From NCBI RefSeq assembly GCF_025822605.1, contig NZ_JACKTY010000031.1, forward strand, positions 18,301-82,300: a stretch of 64,000 bases of DNA, given 5' to 3'. Positions within the stretch are counted from its first letter, which is position 1; each line of letters starts with the position of its first letter. Source of the stretch: Mycolicibacterium komossense. Its GTDB lineage: Bacteria > Actinomycetota > Actinomycetes > Mycobacteriales > Mycobacteriaceae. The notes beneath the pieces were generated by a model that did no database searches, was not told the DNA's origin, and saw only the letters and a list, made by a program, of their open reading frames with translations. Below, piece after piece: positions 18,082 through 26,549 of the stretch. The translations under genes were made by a program, and so were the position numbers.

Positions 18082-19376
18082 GCGCCGCCGCGGACCACCT
18101 GTCCGCTGGCGGCACCGAATTCCGCTTCGCGGGCAATAGATTCGACGATCTCACCGCAGCGCACCGCGATGTTGGAGATCAACGAAGAACTGAGCCCGTG
18201 CGTGTGTTCGGTACCACCCTGTAGGTAGATCGCACCGGGGATCTCCCGTGACGTCCGCAGGCGGTAGTCCCTCTCGACGGCGGGTCCGTCGGCGGCGTAC
18301 ACCGCCGAATCACACAGATCACCCAGGATGTCCGGCAGCGGCATCGGGGCGAAGCCGGTGGCGTACACCACGGCATCGCAGACCATCGTCTCGACCGTCT
18401 TGGTCGGGTGATGTTCGATCGCCACCTGCACTCCGGCACCGTCCTCGGTGACCGACTGCACGCCGGATGCGCCGTGGAAATACAGCCGGCGGTGGCCGGC
18501 GACCCGCTCGGCGTATTCGCGCGCGTAGAGCGTCTCGATCAGCGGTAGATCGACGCAGGAGTAGTTCGTGGCGCGGTGGTAGTCGATCAACCGCTGCCGA
18601 ACCGACGGGTCGGCCATGTAGAAATCATCGACCGCCGCGGGGTCGAAAACCCGGTTGGCGTAGGGACTGTCGTCGGCCGGGCTGTATCCGTACTTGGCGA
18701 AGACCCCGTGCACCTCGGCGTTTGTGTACGTCGTGTGCAGGTAGTCGGTGACTTCGGCGGCACTCTGGCCGGCGCCCACCACCACGAACCGGTTGTGCGT
18801 AATCGACGGCAGTTCGGAGATCTTCGTCAGCAGCCCGTGGTTGTGGAACTGGCGTGGCGTCTCGACCACCCCACCCGGAAGCTGCGGATGAAGTCCGCCC
18901 GCCAGGACGACCGCGCGGGCCCGCAATGTCGTGGTCTGTGCACCTTCGACATCGACAGCCAGGCAATCGCCCTCGTCGCGTACCGCCACTGCCCGCGTGC
19001 CGTAGCGCACCGTGGCGTCCACCCGCTCGGCGGCCCACTCCAGATAGTCGTGGAATTCCAATCTGGTGGGAAAGAATGTCTGGTGGTTGATGAACTCGTT
19101 GAGCCGGCCGCGCTCGGTGAGGTAGTTCAGGAACGTGTACCGGCTGCGTACGTTGCGCTGACTCGCCAGATCCTTCAGAAACGAGATCTGCATGGTGGTG
19201 CCGGGGATGAGCATGTCGGTGTGCCAGCCGAATTCCAGTTTGGCTTCCAGGAATTCAGCCGAGATGGGCGCTTCGGCGGTCTCATTGTGCTCTTCGAGCG
19301 CGATGGCCAGACCGAGGTTGGAAGGGCCGAAGCCCACCCCGACCACGCCGAGGATGCCGTTCGTCGTCGAGGCCAT
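18072..19376 (-). CDS. L-ornithine N5-monooxygenase
   Basis: This 434-residue flavin-dependent N-hydroxylating monooxygenase is of the PvdA/MbtG type and converts L-ornithine to N5-hydroxyornithine with NADPH and O2. Visible motifs are the FAD dinucleotide fold GVGFGPSNLGLA near the N-terminus, the NADPH fold VVGAGQSAAEV mid-protein and the family ATGF motif near the C-terminus. The ATG at 19376 overlaps the panD stop (TGATG). A GTG 15 bases upstream is possible but has no better ribosome site. Its product feeds at least two NRPS modules and the formyltransferase. It is co-transcribed with panD from the promoter holding the 19844 IdeR-like box. Confidence 0.94.
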   Translation of the reverse strand: MASTTNGILGVVGVGFGPSNLGLAIALEEHNETAEAPISAEFLEAKLEFGWHTDMLIPGTTMQISFLKDLASQRNVRSRYTFLNYLTERGRLNEFINHQTFFPTRLEFHDYLEWAAERVDATVRYGTRAVAVRDEGDCLAVDVEGAQTTTLRARAVVLAGGLHPQLPGGVVETPRQFHNHGLLTKISELPSITHNRFVVVGAGQSAAEVTDYLHTTYTNAEVHGVFAKYGYSPADDSPYANRVFDPAAVDDFYMADPSVRQRLIDYHRATNYSCVDLPLIETLYAREYAERVAGHRRLYFHGASGVQSVTEDGAGVQVAIEHHPTKTVETMVCDAVVYATGFAPMPLPDILGDLCDSAVYAADGPAVERDYRLRTSREIPGAIYLQGGTEHTHGLSSSLISNIAVRCGEIVESIAREAEFGAASGQVVRGGAYG

Positions 19377-19783
19377 CACCGGCTCGCCCACTGGTCGAGC
19401 GCACCCGGCACCGGCTGAGCGGGGTCCGATCCGAGCGCGACGATGCGGTTGCGCTCGTCGACGTGGACCACCCTGGGCACATAGCCGTCGATCTCGCGGT
19501 CATCGAGACTGCGGAACGACATGATGATGACGAGGTCGCCTGGCAGCACCAAATGTGCTGCTGCACCGTTGATTCCGATCACCCCGGAGCCCGGTACGCC
19601 GGTGATCGCATATGTGGTCAGACGCGCCCCGTTGGTGATGTCGACGACGTCGACCTGTTCACCTTCCAGGATGTCGGCCGCCCGCATCAGGTCTTGGTCG
19701 ATCGTGATCGATCCGACGTAGTGCAGGTCGGCCTGAGTGACCGTGGCGCGATGCACCTTGCCGCCCAGCATTGTTCGGAGCAT
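19376..19783 (-). CDS. panD: Aspartate 1-decarboxylase dedicated to siderophore beta-alanine supply
   Basis: The 135-residue pro-enzyme makes beta-alanine from L-aspartate. The self-cleavage site YVGSIT puts Gly24-Ser25 exactly where pyruvoyl-dependent PanD processes itself, and Lys9 lies in the conserved GGKVHRA segment. The start is the ATG at 19783, preceded by CTGGAGGAC. PanD normally serves pantothenate synthesis next to panC. Here it is the first gene of an operon with ornithine monooxygenase, divergent from the siderophore-binding protein. The neighbouring NRPS has an A domain that reads as beta-alanine specific, so I infer a cluster-specific supply enzyme. Whether the genome has another panD cannot be seen here. 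Confidence 0.95.
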   Translation of the reverse strand: MLRTMLGGKVHRATVTQADLHYVGSITIDQDLMRAADILEGEQVDVVDITNGARLTTYAITGVPGSGVIGINGAAAHLVLPGDLVIIMSFRSLDDREIDGYVPRVVHVDERNRIVALGSDPAQPVPGALDQWASR

Positions 19784-19843
19784 GAAAAGTCCTCCAGTAG
19801 TGTCGACATCATCGGCCCCCCGACAGATCCCCACAGAATATTC

Positions 19844-19862
19844 GTAGGTTATCCTAACCTTA
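19844..19862. promoter_or_regulatory. IdeR-like box overlapping -10 element and start codon
   Basis: GTAGGTTATCCTAACCTTA matches the recalled IdeR consensus at 15 of 19 positions. Inside it, TATCCT (19850-19855) is a plausible -10 hexamer, with the A of the downstream ATG (19862) seven bases after its last T. The lipoprotein mRNA may therefore be leaderless. The box is also 60 bases from the panD start on the other strand and may control both genes. Confidence 0.78.
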
Positions 19863-20884
19863 TGTGGCCGACTAAATTAGGTGTCTCCCTGCAACGAAGC
19901 AGTACCTACCTGGCAGTTTGCGCGATCGGCGTGGTGGTCCTCGCCGGTTGCGGCAGCTCCGCAAAAACCGACTCCGCCAGCTCTTCCGGCAGCAGTACCG
20001 CCGCCGCGCAGGGCGAGGACGTGATCATCAAACACAAGTTCGGTGAAACCACGATCCCGGCGAACCCCCAGCGGATCGTCACTGCCGGGTGGATCGACCA
20101 GGATTACGTGTTGCCCTTCGGGGTGGTGCCGGTCGGTACCCGCGGCGGCTACTTCGAGAACTACAACGACTTCCCCTGGGTCAAGCAGGAGACCGACGGC
20201 AAGGGCGTGCCGGCTATCGACGGCGATACCATCAACTTCGAGGGCATCGCCGCGGCCAAGCCGGATCTGATCTTCGCCATCAACGAGACGATCGACCAGA
20301 AGACCTATGACCGGCTCTCTCAGATCGCCCCGACGGTTGTCCAGTCGGCCGACTATCCCGACGAGGAAACTCCTTGGGACGTCCAGCTTCTCACCACCGG
20401 CAAAGCGCTCGGCAAAGAGGCGCAGGCACAGAAACTGGTGGACCAGGTCAACGCCAAGTTCGACGAGGCCAAGGCCGCCCACCCCGAGTTCGCGGGTAAG
20501 ACCCTCATCTCGGATTTCACGTCCGAGGCTAATGCCCACTACCTGATCGGTAAGGGCGACCCGCGTAACGCGATCTTCGACGGGCTCGGGTTGGACACCA
20601 AGGACACCGTGGGTGACGTGTCCGAGGAGAAGCTGTCCTTGCTCGACGGCAACGTACTGTTCGTCAACGGGCTGACCAAGCAGCAGATGTCCGAGGTGCC
20701 GGCGTTCCAGCGGCTCAACGTCGTTCGGGAGGGCCGCACGCTGTACGCGGGCTCGGACTCCACGCTCAGTGGTGCCCTCGCCTTCGGTGGACCGGAGGCC
20801 AAGCTCTACGCGCTCGATCTGCTGGTCCCGCAGATCGGCAACGCCCTGCAGGGCAAGCCCGTCGCCGACCTCTCCGATTCCTGA
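19862..20884 (+). CDS. Ferri-siderophore binding lipoprotein (ABC importer SBP)
   Basis: This 340-residue lipoprotein has an N-terminal hydrophobic stretch ending in LAGC, giving lipid-anchored Cys30. A periplasmic binding domain of the FecB/FepB class follows, with the typical opening HKFGETTIPANPQRIVT and a later INFEGIAAAKPDLIF. It should capture the ferric siderophore outside the membrane for the FecCD-type permeases encoded just downstream on the other strand. The start is the ATG inside the IdeR-like box. The open frame extends upstream but would run through the operator and lacks a signal peptide. The gene ends at a strong hairpin terminator. Confidence 0.93.
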   Translation: MWPTKLGVSLQRSSTYLAVCAIGVVVLAGCGSSAKTDSASSSGSSTAAAQGEDVIIKHKFGETTIPANPQRIVTAGWIDQDYVLPFGVVPVGTRGGYFENYNDFPWVKQETDGKGVPAIDGDTINFEGIAAAKPDLIFAINETIDQKTYDRLSQIAPTVVQSADYPDEETPWDVQLLTTGKALGKEAQAQKLVDQVNAKFDEAKAAHPEFAGKTLISDFTSEANAHYLIGKGDPRNAIFDGLGLDTKDTVGDVSEEKLSLLDGNVLFVNGLTKQQMSEVPAFQRLNVVREGRTLYAGSDSTLSGALAFGGPEAKLYALDLLVPQIGNALQGKPVADLSDS

Positions 20885-20903
20885 CCGCGAACTCACCCGT
20901 TCC

Positions 20904-20938
20904 ATTGCCCGGCATCACCAATGGTGGTGCCGGGCAAT
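20904..20938 (+). terminator. Intrinsic terminator after siderophore-binding lipoprotein
   Basis: A near-perfect inverted repeat with 17-base arms around a single central base (one G-T pair) is followed by TTTATTTCATT. It ends the rightward lipoprotein transcript five bases before the convergent ATPase gene's stop. Confidence 0.88.
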
Positions 20939-20943
20939 TTATT

Positions 20944-21789
20944 TCATTCGACCTTGGCTTGCTGTTTGCGGGCCAGTAACTGGCTGGACGCCCGCGGGAT
21001 CACCAGCGGGGTCCCGGTCTCGGGATCGTCGATGATCTGGCAACGCAGACCGTAAACCTCTTCCACCAGCTCGGCGGTGACGATCGCTGCCGGATCACCC
21101 TTGGCGACAATCGAGCCGGCCTTCATCGCGATGATCTCGTCGGCAAACCGACACGCGTGGTTGAGGTCGTGGAGGACCGCGACGATGGTGCGTCCCTGCT
21201 GGATGTTGAGCTCCGCGAACAGATCCAACAGTTCGATCTGATGCGCGATGTCCAGGAAGGTGGTCGGTTCGTCGAGCAGGATCAACGGTGTCTGCTGCGC
21301 CAGCACCATGGCGACCCACACGCGTTGACGCTGTCCGCCGGAGAGCTCGTCAACCGGGCGGCCGGCGATGGCGCTCACCCCCGTCGATTCCATCGCCTCG
21401 GCCACGGCCTGTTGGTCGGCGCGCGAGAACTGCCGCAGCAGCTTCTGGTGCGGGAACCGGCCGCGGGTCACCAGGTCGGCGACGGTGATGCCGTCGGGCG
21501 CGATCGACGACTGCGGTAGCAGCCCGAGCCGTCGCGCCACATCTTTGGTCTTGAGGCTGGCGATATCCGTGCCGTCCAGAATGACCTGACCGCCCGACGG
21601 ACTCAGCAGACGGGCGAGGCCACGCAGAAGTGTCGATTTACCACAGGCATTCGGCCCGACGATCGCGGTGACCGCGCCCGCGGCGATGTCCACGGTGAGG
21701 CTGCCCACGATAGGGGTGCCGCCATAGCTCAGCGACAGGTCGCGGGCGCCGAGCCGAACCTCGTCCGTCTTCTCTCCGGAGAGCGCCAT
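20944..21789 (-). CDS. Ferri-siderophore ABC importer ATPase
   Basis: This 281-residue ATP-binding subunit is of the FepC/FhuC class. Walker A is GPNACGKST, the signature is LSGGQRQR, Walker B is LILLDEPT and the H-loop is VLHDLNH. The ATG at 21789 shares its A with the TGA of the upstream permease (TGATG), so translation is coupled. It energises uptake of the ferric siderophore by the two permeases encoded upstream. It is the last gene of the leftward SIP-permease-permease-ATPase operon. Confidence 0.95.
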   Translation of the reverse strand: MALSGEKTDEVRLGARDLSLSYGGTPIVGSLTVDIAAGAVTAIVGPNACGKSTLLRGLARLLSPSGGQVILDGTDIASLKTKDVARRLGLLPQSSIAPDGITVADLVTRGRFPHQKLLRQFSRADQQAVAEAMESTGVSAIAGRPVDELSGGQRQRVWVAMVLAQQTPLILLDEPTTFLDIAHQIELLDLFAELNIQQGRTIVAVLHDLNHACRFADEIIAMKAGSIVAKGDPAAIVTAELVEEVYGLRCQIIDDPETGTPLVIPRASSQLLARKQQAKVE

Positions 21790-22844
21790 CAGACCCGCCG
21801 CGCCTGCACGATGAGCAGATACACGAGATAGAGCCCTCCCAATGTCACGGTGATCGCCCCGACGGGCAGTTCGGTCGGCGCGAAGATCGTCAACGCGATC
21901 AGGTCGCTGGACAACAACAGAAACGCACCCATGGCAGCCGCCGAGATCAGCCCGACCCCCGGCGCGCCGGTCAGACGCCGTGCCAGCTGCGGTGCGGCCA
22001 GCGCGACGAAGGAGATCGGGCCGGCCGTCGCCGCGGCCACGGCGATCAGCAGTACCCCGATTGCGAAGTACGCCAACCGCGCTCGCTCCGGATGGATCCC
22101 GAGCGCGCCGGCCGCGTCGTCCCCCAGCTCCAGGATGGGCAATTGCGGGCCGACGAAGGCCAGCAGTGCGCAGGCGATGAGCAGGCCGCCCACCATCGGA
22201 TACACCTGGGCCCACTCCAGCCCGTTGAGCGACCCCTGCTGCCAGATCGCGGCGGTAATCGCCTGGTGCAACTTGATTTTCAAGATGATCCACTGGCTTA
22301 CCGAGCTCAGCACCGCGGCGACCGCGATGCCGACGATGATCAACCGGAAGCCCGCCAGACCGTTCTTGTAGGACAACAGGTAGACGACGATCGCGGTAGC
22401 CAGCCCACCGATCACCGCGCTGACCGCGGTCGTGTAGTAGCCGCCGCCCAGGACGGCTATGGCGATCAGTGCGCCGGTGTAGGCGCCGAAGTCGAAACCG
22501 ATCACGTCCGGGCTGCCGAGCGGATTGCGGGTCAGCGCCTGGAAGATCGCACCCGAGGCTCCCAGCGCACCACCGATGAGCAGCGCCAACAGGATGCGCG
22601 GCATCCGCCACTGCAAGACCAACACGCTGGCAAAGCTGTCGTCTCGCCCCGCGAGGATCGCGATCACCTGGGCGGGCGATACCGGGTACTGACCCACACC
22701 CAACGCGAGCACCGCCAGCGCCAATGCGGCCACCACCAAGATCGTCACCACGATGATGCTGCGCCACGAGGCCCGCAGCGCGACGGCGGGTTCACGGCGC
22801 ACAACGAGCTGGCGGTGGCCGAAGTCGATCGAAGGCAGGCTCAC
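21789..22844 (-). CDS. Ferri-siderophore ABC permease (FecCD family), second
   Basis: This 351-residue polytopic protein of the FecCD/BtuC family has a hydrophobic first helix at about residues 28-50. It carries the conserved LQWRMPRILLALLIGGALGASGAI-type segment followed by TRNPLGSPDVIGF, typical of this family. It pairs with the upstream permease to form the membrane channel. The start is a GTG overlapping the previous stop (GTGA), and its own stop overlaps the ATPase start. Confidence 0.94.
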   Translation of the reverse strand: MSLPSIDFGHRQLVVRREPAVALRASWRSIIVVTILVVAALALAVLALGVGQYPVSPAQVIAILAGRDDSFASVLVLQWRMPRILLALLIGGALGASGAIFQALTRNPLGSPDVIGFDFGAYTGALIAIAVLGGGYYTTAVSAVIGGLATAIVVYLLSYKNGLAGFRLIIVGIAVAAVLSSVSQWIILKIKLHQAITAAIWQQGSLNGLEWAQVYPMVGGLLIACALLAFVGPQLPILELGDDAAGALGIHPERARLAYFAIGVLLIAVAAATAGPISFVALAAPQLARRLTGAPGVGLISAAAMGAFLLLSSDLIALTIFAPTELPVGAITVTLGGLYLVYLLIVQARRV

Positions 22845-23896
22845 AATGCGGCCGCGTTTCGCCTGCGCACCAGCCAGATCAACACCGGTGCGCCGATGAA
22901 GGCGGTGACGATACCCGCCGGCAGTTCGCCCGGTCTGACGACGACCCGGCCCAGCACGTCTGCGGCGAGCAATAGGGCCGGCGCCGCGAAGACGCAGTAC
23001 GCGCAGATCCAGCGCCAGTCGGGCCCGGTGAACCAGCGCACCGCGTGCGGCACCATTAGTCCCACGAAGCCGATCGGTCCGGCGGCAGCGGTGGCGGCTC
23101 CGGCGAGCAGCGTGACGGCGATGAGCCCGACAACACGAGTGCGAATGATGTTTCCGCCCATGGCAACCGCGAGATCGTCGCCGAGGGCGATGGCGTTCAG
23201 ACCGCGACTGACGTAGAGGCAGCCAGCCACCCCGAGCACGACGAACGGTGCGACCACCGCGGCGACGGCCAGTGGCCGGCCGTCGAGCGCGCCGGCGTCC
23301 CAGTACCGCATCGAGTCGAATGCCCTGGGGTTACGCAGGCGGATCGAGAACGAGATGCCTTCCATCACCGCACCGATCGCCACGCCCGCCAGCAGCATCC
23401 GCACCGGCGTCACCACCGCCCGGCCCGTCATCCCGACCAGGTAGACCAGCAGCATCGCGACCAAGGCCCCGAGGAAGGCGAACCAGATGTAGGACCACAG
23501 CGAGCGCAGCCCCAGGAAAGCGATCGCCGCGACGACGAACAGGCCGGCGCCGGAGTTGATTCCGAGAATCTGGCTGTCGGCCAGGGGGTTTCGGGTCAAG
23601 CCCTGGATGAGCGCACCACTGAGCCCCAACGCGATTCCCACCACGATCCCGAGAATGGTGCGCGGGATCCGGAGATCGTGCACGATCCACTGGTCGCCGA
23701 CATCGGTGTAATCGCTGACGGCGCGCCACACCGTGCCAAGGCCGATGTTCTGCGTGCCGACGGCCAGACTCAGCACACACACCACCGCCAGGGCGGCGAC
23801 GATGACCGCCAGGCCGACCACGCGGCGGGAGGCGGGGCCGCTCTCGGAGCGGGCCGTGCGTTCGGTGTCGCCACCGACAGCTGTTGCGATGTCCAA
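22841..23896 (-). CDS. Ferri-siderophore ABC permease (FecCD family), first
   Basis: This 351-residue FecCD-family permease has the RIPRTILGIVVGIALGLSGA segment and TRNPLADSQILGIN, and about nine or ten hydrophobic helices. The reading frame starts best at a TTG at 23896, only three bases after the stop of the siderophore-interacting protein. There is no strong ribosome site, so translation is probably coupled. A GTG at 23821 would give a shorter protein lacking only the polar N-terminus. Confidence 0.92.
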   Translation of the reverse strand: MDIATAVGGDTERTARSESGPASRRVVGLAVIVAALAVVCVLSLAVGTQNIGLGTVWRAVSDYTDVGDQWIVHDLRIPRTILGIVVGIALGLSGALIQGLTRNPLADSQILGINSGAGLFVVAAIAFLGLRSLWSYIWFAFLGALVAMLLVYLVGMTGRAVVTPVRMLLAGVAIGAVMEGISFSIRLRNPRAFDSMRYWDAGALDGRPLAVAAVVAPFVVLGVAGCLYVSRGLNAIALGDDLAVAMGGNIIRTRVVGLIAVTLLAGAATAAAGPIGFVGLMVPHAVRWFTGPDWRWICAYCVFAAPALLLAADVLGRVVVRPGELPAGIVTAFIGAPVLIWLVRRRNAAAL

Positions 23897-23899
23897 GAG

Positions 23900-24715
23900 T
23901 CAGAGCCCGGCGTTTTCGAGGGCGATGTCGTACTCCTCGGCCGCCAGTTTGTCCCCTTTGCCGTCGGCGAGGGCCTGTTCGTACACCGCCAGCATCTCGT
24001 CACTGACGGCTTCGTACCGGCGCTCCCAGGTTTCGGAGTCGAAGCGCCAGTAGCCGACGATGTCGTACTGGTCCGGCACCCAGGCGTGGGTGCTGCGCAG
24101 GTACTTGCGGACCTCGCGGGTGGCGACCGCTTCCCCGGCGAACCAGCAGTAGCCGCGCCCGTCGGGATGGATGTGAGCACGGACCAACTCGGCCAACCGG
24201 CTGGGTGCGTAGCCGTTACCCGTGCCGACCGAGCTGACCACGGGCAGATTCGGCCGCGCCGGGAGATAGGCCAGGTCGGCCGCATCGGCGACTTCGACGA
24301 TCACCGTCGCGTGCGTACCGTGCGGAAGTTCGTCGATGATCCTGGCCAGGGCGGGCAGCCCGGCCAGATCGGCGATCAGCAACTGCCAGCTGCTGGCCGG
24401 CTCCGGCCGATACCAGCTGCGGGCGTGGTCGAACGTCACCTGGTCGCCGATGCGTGCCGTCCGCGCCCAGTCGCTGGCCACCCCACGTTGGTGCAGGACG
24501 AAATCGCAGGTGATCTGGTTGGTGTCCGGCCCACGACGGCGGACGGTGTAGTTGCGGCCCGTCTCTTCGTCGGCGGGATCGAAATAAATGCCGAGCGCTT
24601 CATCACCGGCCCCCGGCAGCGGCAGTTCGGCCAGGTGGGGCACGTCGAAGACGACGCGCCGCATCCGCGGTCCGATATCGGCGACTCCGGCGACGACGCC
24701 ACCCACAATCCCCAT
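23900..24715 (-). CDS. Siderophore-interacting protein (FAD-dependent ferri-siderophore reductase)
   Basis: This 271-residue protein is of the SIP/ViuB family. The N-terminal FAD domain contains RNYTVRR, and the C-terminal half has the family pattern WFAGEA...R..RKYLR...GYWR. It reduces Fe(III) in the imported siderophore to release iron in the cytoplasm. It is the first gene of the uptake operon. An IdeR-like box abuts its ATG directly (24716-24734), so the transcript should have a very short or no leader. Confidence 0.93.
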   Translation of the reverse strand: MGIVGGVVAGVADIGPRMRRVVFDVPHLAELPLPGAGDEALGIYFDPADEETGRNYTVRRRGPDTNQITCDFVLHQRGVASDWARTARIGDQVTFDHARSWYRPEPASSWQLLIADLAGLPALARIIDELPHGTHATVIVEVADAADLAYLPARPNLPVVSSVGTGNGYAPSRLAELVRAHIHPDGRGYCWFAGEAVATREVRKYLRSTHAWVPDQYDIVGYWRFDSETWERRYEAVSDEMLAVYEQALADGKGDKLAAEEYDIALENAGL

Positions 24716-24734
24716 GCAGTGCAGGCTAACCTAA
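24716..24734 (-). promoter_or_regulatory. IdeR-like box abutting SIP start codon
   Basis: Read leftward the sequence is TTAGGTTAGCCTGCACTGC. The left half (nine bases) is a perfect match to the recalled IdeR consensus and the right half is weak, about 13-14 of 19 in all. It lies immediately upstream of the SIP start codon, so it probably overlaps the uptake operon promoter. Confidence 0.65.
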
Positions 24735-24842
24735 TTCATCTCGCCGGCGGGAAGCGCCCGAGCGCCGTCCCCGACGGTGTCGTCACCAATAAGTCATGGC
24801 CAATCGCGCGCGCGGCGGCGAGAATTGGAAGTCGATGCTCAG

Positions 24843-25535
24843 ATGACGAAGCGCAGCCGACTCGCACTGATCGCCGCAGGTTGCCTGGCGGTGACGCTGT
24901 CGGGCGGCCTGATCGTGCTCGGCGTGCAGGGACTCGACCGCGTCGACACCGACGACGACGACACTTCATATAGCGAGCAAGCATCCGACCTGTCCGCTCT
25001 CACCGAGTCCATGCTCATCGAAGAGAACGTTGTCCCGCCCGTCGCGGGCACCACCTGGGGTCGGATGGTGGCGGTGCCCCGCGGGGTTGCGCCCCCGGTG
25101 TCGCCACCGGATTGCGGACTCTTCCTGTCGCAGGCCGAGGCCTCCCAGGAAGGACTGGCGATGCGCTCGGCCAGGGGCACCGCAATCGGCATCGAACTGG
25201 CGATCACCGACACCGCGCAGGATCTGGGCGCCCTCGCGCACGAGTGCAGTTCGTTCACCTTCGACGGCGGTCCGACCCAGTCGAGCGTCGAGTTGGCGCC
25301 GCTGGATGTTCCCAACCTGCCGGCAGGCACGATCGCCACGGTGATGCATTGCCGGTCGGTCACCGGCGGAAAGACCACCAGCTGGGATATCGCACTGATC
25401 GCCGGTTACTACCGCGGTGTCCTGGTCAGCGCGCAGTACACCCCGGGGCCGGTCGGCGGCCCATTCGATCCTCGGCTGGCCGCCAGCCTCCCCGGCATCT
25501 ACACCGCTCAGATCGAGCGGCTCGACGAGGCTTAG
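24843..25535 (+). CDS. Exported or membrane-anchored protein of unknown function
   Basis: This 230-residue protein has a basic N-terminus, then a single hydrophobic segment (about residues 7-28), an acidic linker (DTDDDDTSYSEQ) and an extracytoplasmic domain with three cysteines (Cys91, Cys145, Cys185 approximately). The layout resembles mycobacterial exported sensor-like or DUF5642-like proteins, but I do not recognise a specific family. The ATG at 24843 is preferred over an upstream in-frame ATG at 24777, because it begins exactly before the signal anchor. It diverges from the siderophore uptake operon; no functional link is evident. Confidence 0.75.
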   Translation: MTKRSRLALIAAGCLAVTLSGGLIVLGVQGLDRVDTDDDDTSYSEQASDLSALTESMLIEENVVPPVAGTTWGRMVAVPRGVAPPVSPPDCGLFLSQAEASQEGLAMRSARGTAIGIELAITDTAQDLGALAHECSSFTFDGGPTQSSVELAPLDVPNLPAGTIATVMHCRSVTGGKTTSWDIALIAGYYRGVLVSAQYTPGPVGGPFDPRLAASLPGIYTAQIERLDEA

Positions 25536-25640
25536 CCGATCACCAGGTCGCCCCATTTCTGCACAACCACCTGGACCGCGCGATCGTTGCGGCGTTGGGA
25601 AGTGTTTAACCGAGGTGCCCGCTTAGTCAGCGAATTGCGG

Positions 25641-26477
25641 TTAGGTAGCCGGTGGCGGTGGGCAGTACCCGTGGTCCTGCAGCTCTTCGCCCTCTGCCAG
25701 ATCACCGGTCGCACGGTCGACCTGCCCCGCGAGAATCACGAATCCGGGCGTGCCGTCGGGAGCCTCGGTTCCGACCACCACCAGCGTCCGGCTCCCCATA
25801 TCGCCACGGGCGCCAGGAACACCATCCGCCAAGGCGACGAACGGGTTGACGGCGTCGAGGTTGTCACCTTCGACAGCGATGGCCTGATACGGGTGCCCTG
25901 CCAACGGCACCGGGAACGGCGCCCAGCGGCGACCGATATCGCCCGCGTGCTCGTTCAATGCCGACCGCACCGGTGCACTCACACAGTCGATGTGGATGTG
26001 CAGCTGGTTCTGCGAACGAGCGTCCGCCGAGTTGATCGCCAGGCTCACCCAGTCCCGCGGGAGCGACCAGCCTGCCCGCTGGTCGACGAAGGTCCTGGCC
26101 CGCCAGGCGGCGTCGAAGTAGTTTGCGGCGCCCGGCGCCAGAACCTCGGGGCTCTCGATCCCCGCGATGCGTGCAGTCGGGATGAGAAGGAACTGGTTGT
26201 TCCCGACGAGGTCCTTTAACACCGCGTAGCCGGTCTGCTGGCCGGCGTCCTTGCCGCCGCTGAGATCGACTAGTGCGCACGGTGCCGGATCGTCGTGCAG
26301 CTGTTCGTCGGGCAGACACTTGTCGTGGACGATGGCCCACAGCGCATTGGGATCCGCGCCTGCGGTGGCGATGGTGGGAACCGAAACAACCAGAACAGCC
26401 GCAAGAAGTGCGGTACACCGAGCCGCGATCCGAGACACGCGAGTCAGCGTACGCACGCGGCGAGGCGCAGGCGGCAC
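25641..26477 (-). CDS. Exported CDP-diacylglycerol diphosphatase (Cdh family)
   Basis: This 278-residue protein has an N-terminal signal segment (LLAAVLVVSVPTIATAGA). The body carries the HIT-like motif NQLHIHIDC and the start NALWAIVHDKCLPDEQ seen in CDP-diacylglycerol pyrophosphatases. These hydrolyse CDP-diacylglycerol to phosphatidate and CMP outside the membrane. The start is uncertain: GTG at 26477 gives the longest form, and GTG at 26438 gives a tidier signal peptide. Neither has a clear ribosome site. Confidence 0.85.
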   Translation of the reverse strand: MPPAPRRVRTLTRVSRIAARCTALLAAVLVVSVPTIATAGADPNALWAIVHDKCLPDEQLHDDPAPCALVDLSGGKDAGQQTGYAVLKDLVGNNQFLLIPTARIAGIESPEVLAPGAANYFDAAWRARTFVDQRAGWSLPRDWVSLAINSADARSQNQLHIHIDCVSAPVRSALNEHAGDIGRRWAPFPVPLAGHPYQAIAVEGDNLDAVNPFVALADGVPGARGDMGSRTLVVVGTEAPDGTPGFVILAGQVDRATGDLAEGEELQDHGYCPPPPAT

Positions 26478-26549
26478 TGTCGACCGAGGCGGCGACTCAT
26501 GGCCGATTCCCCTACCGTCACCGGCCGGCGTTGGGGTGACCCGCGAGTC

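Noticed and set aside
19463..19861. N-terminal extension of the siderophore-binding lipoprotein frame
   Set aside because: It would overlap panD antisense and run through the IdeR-like box; the lipoprotein signal starts only at 19862.
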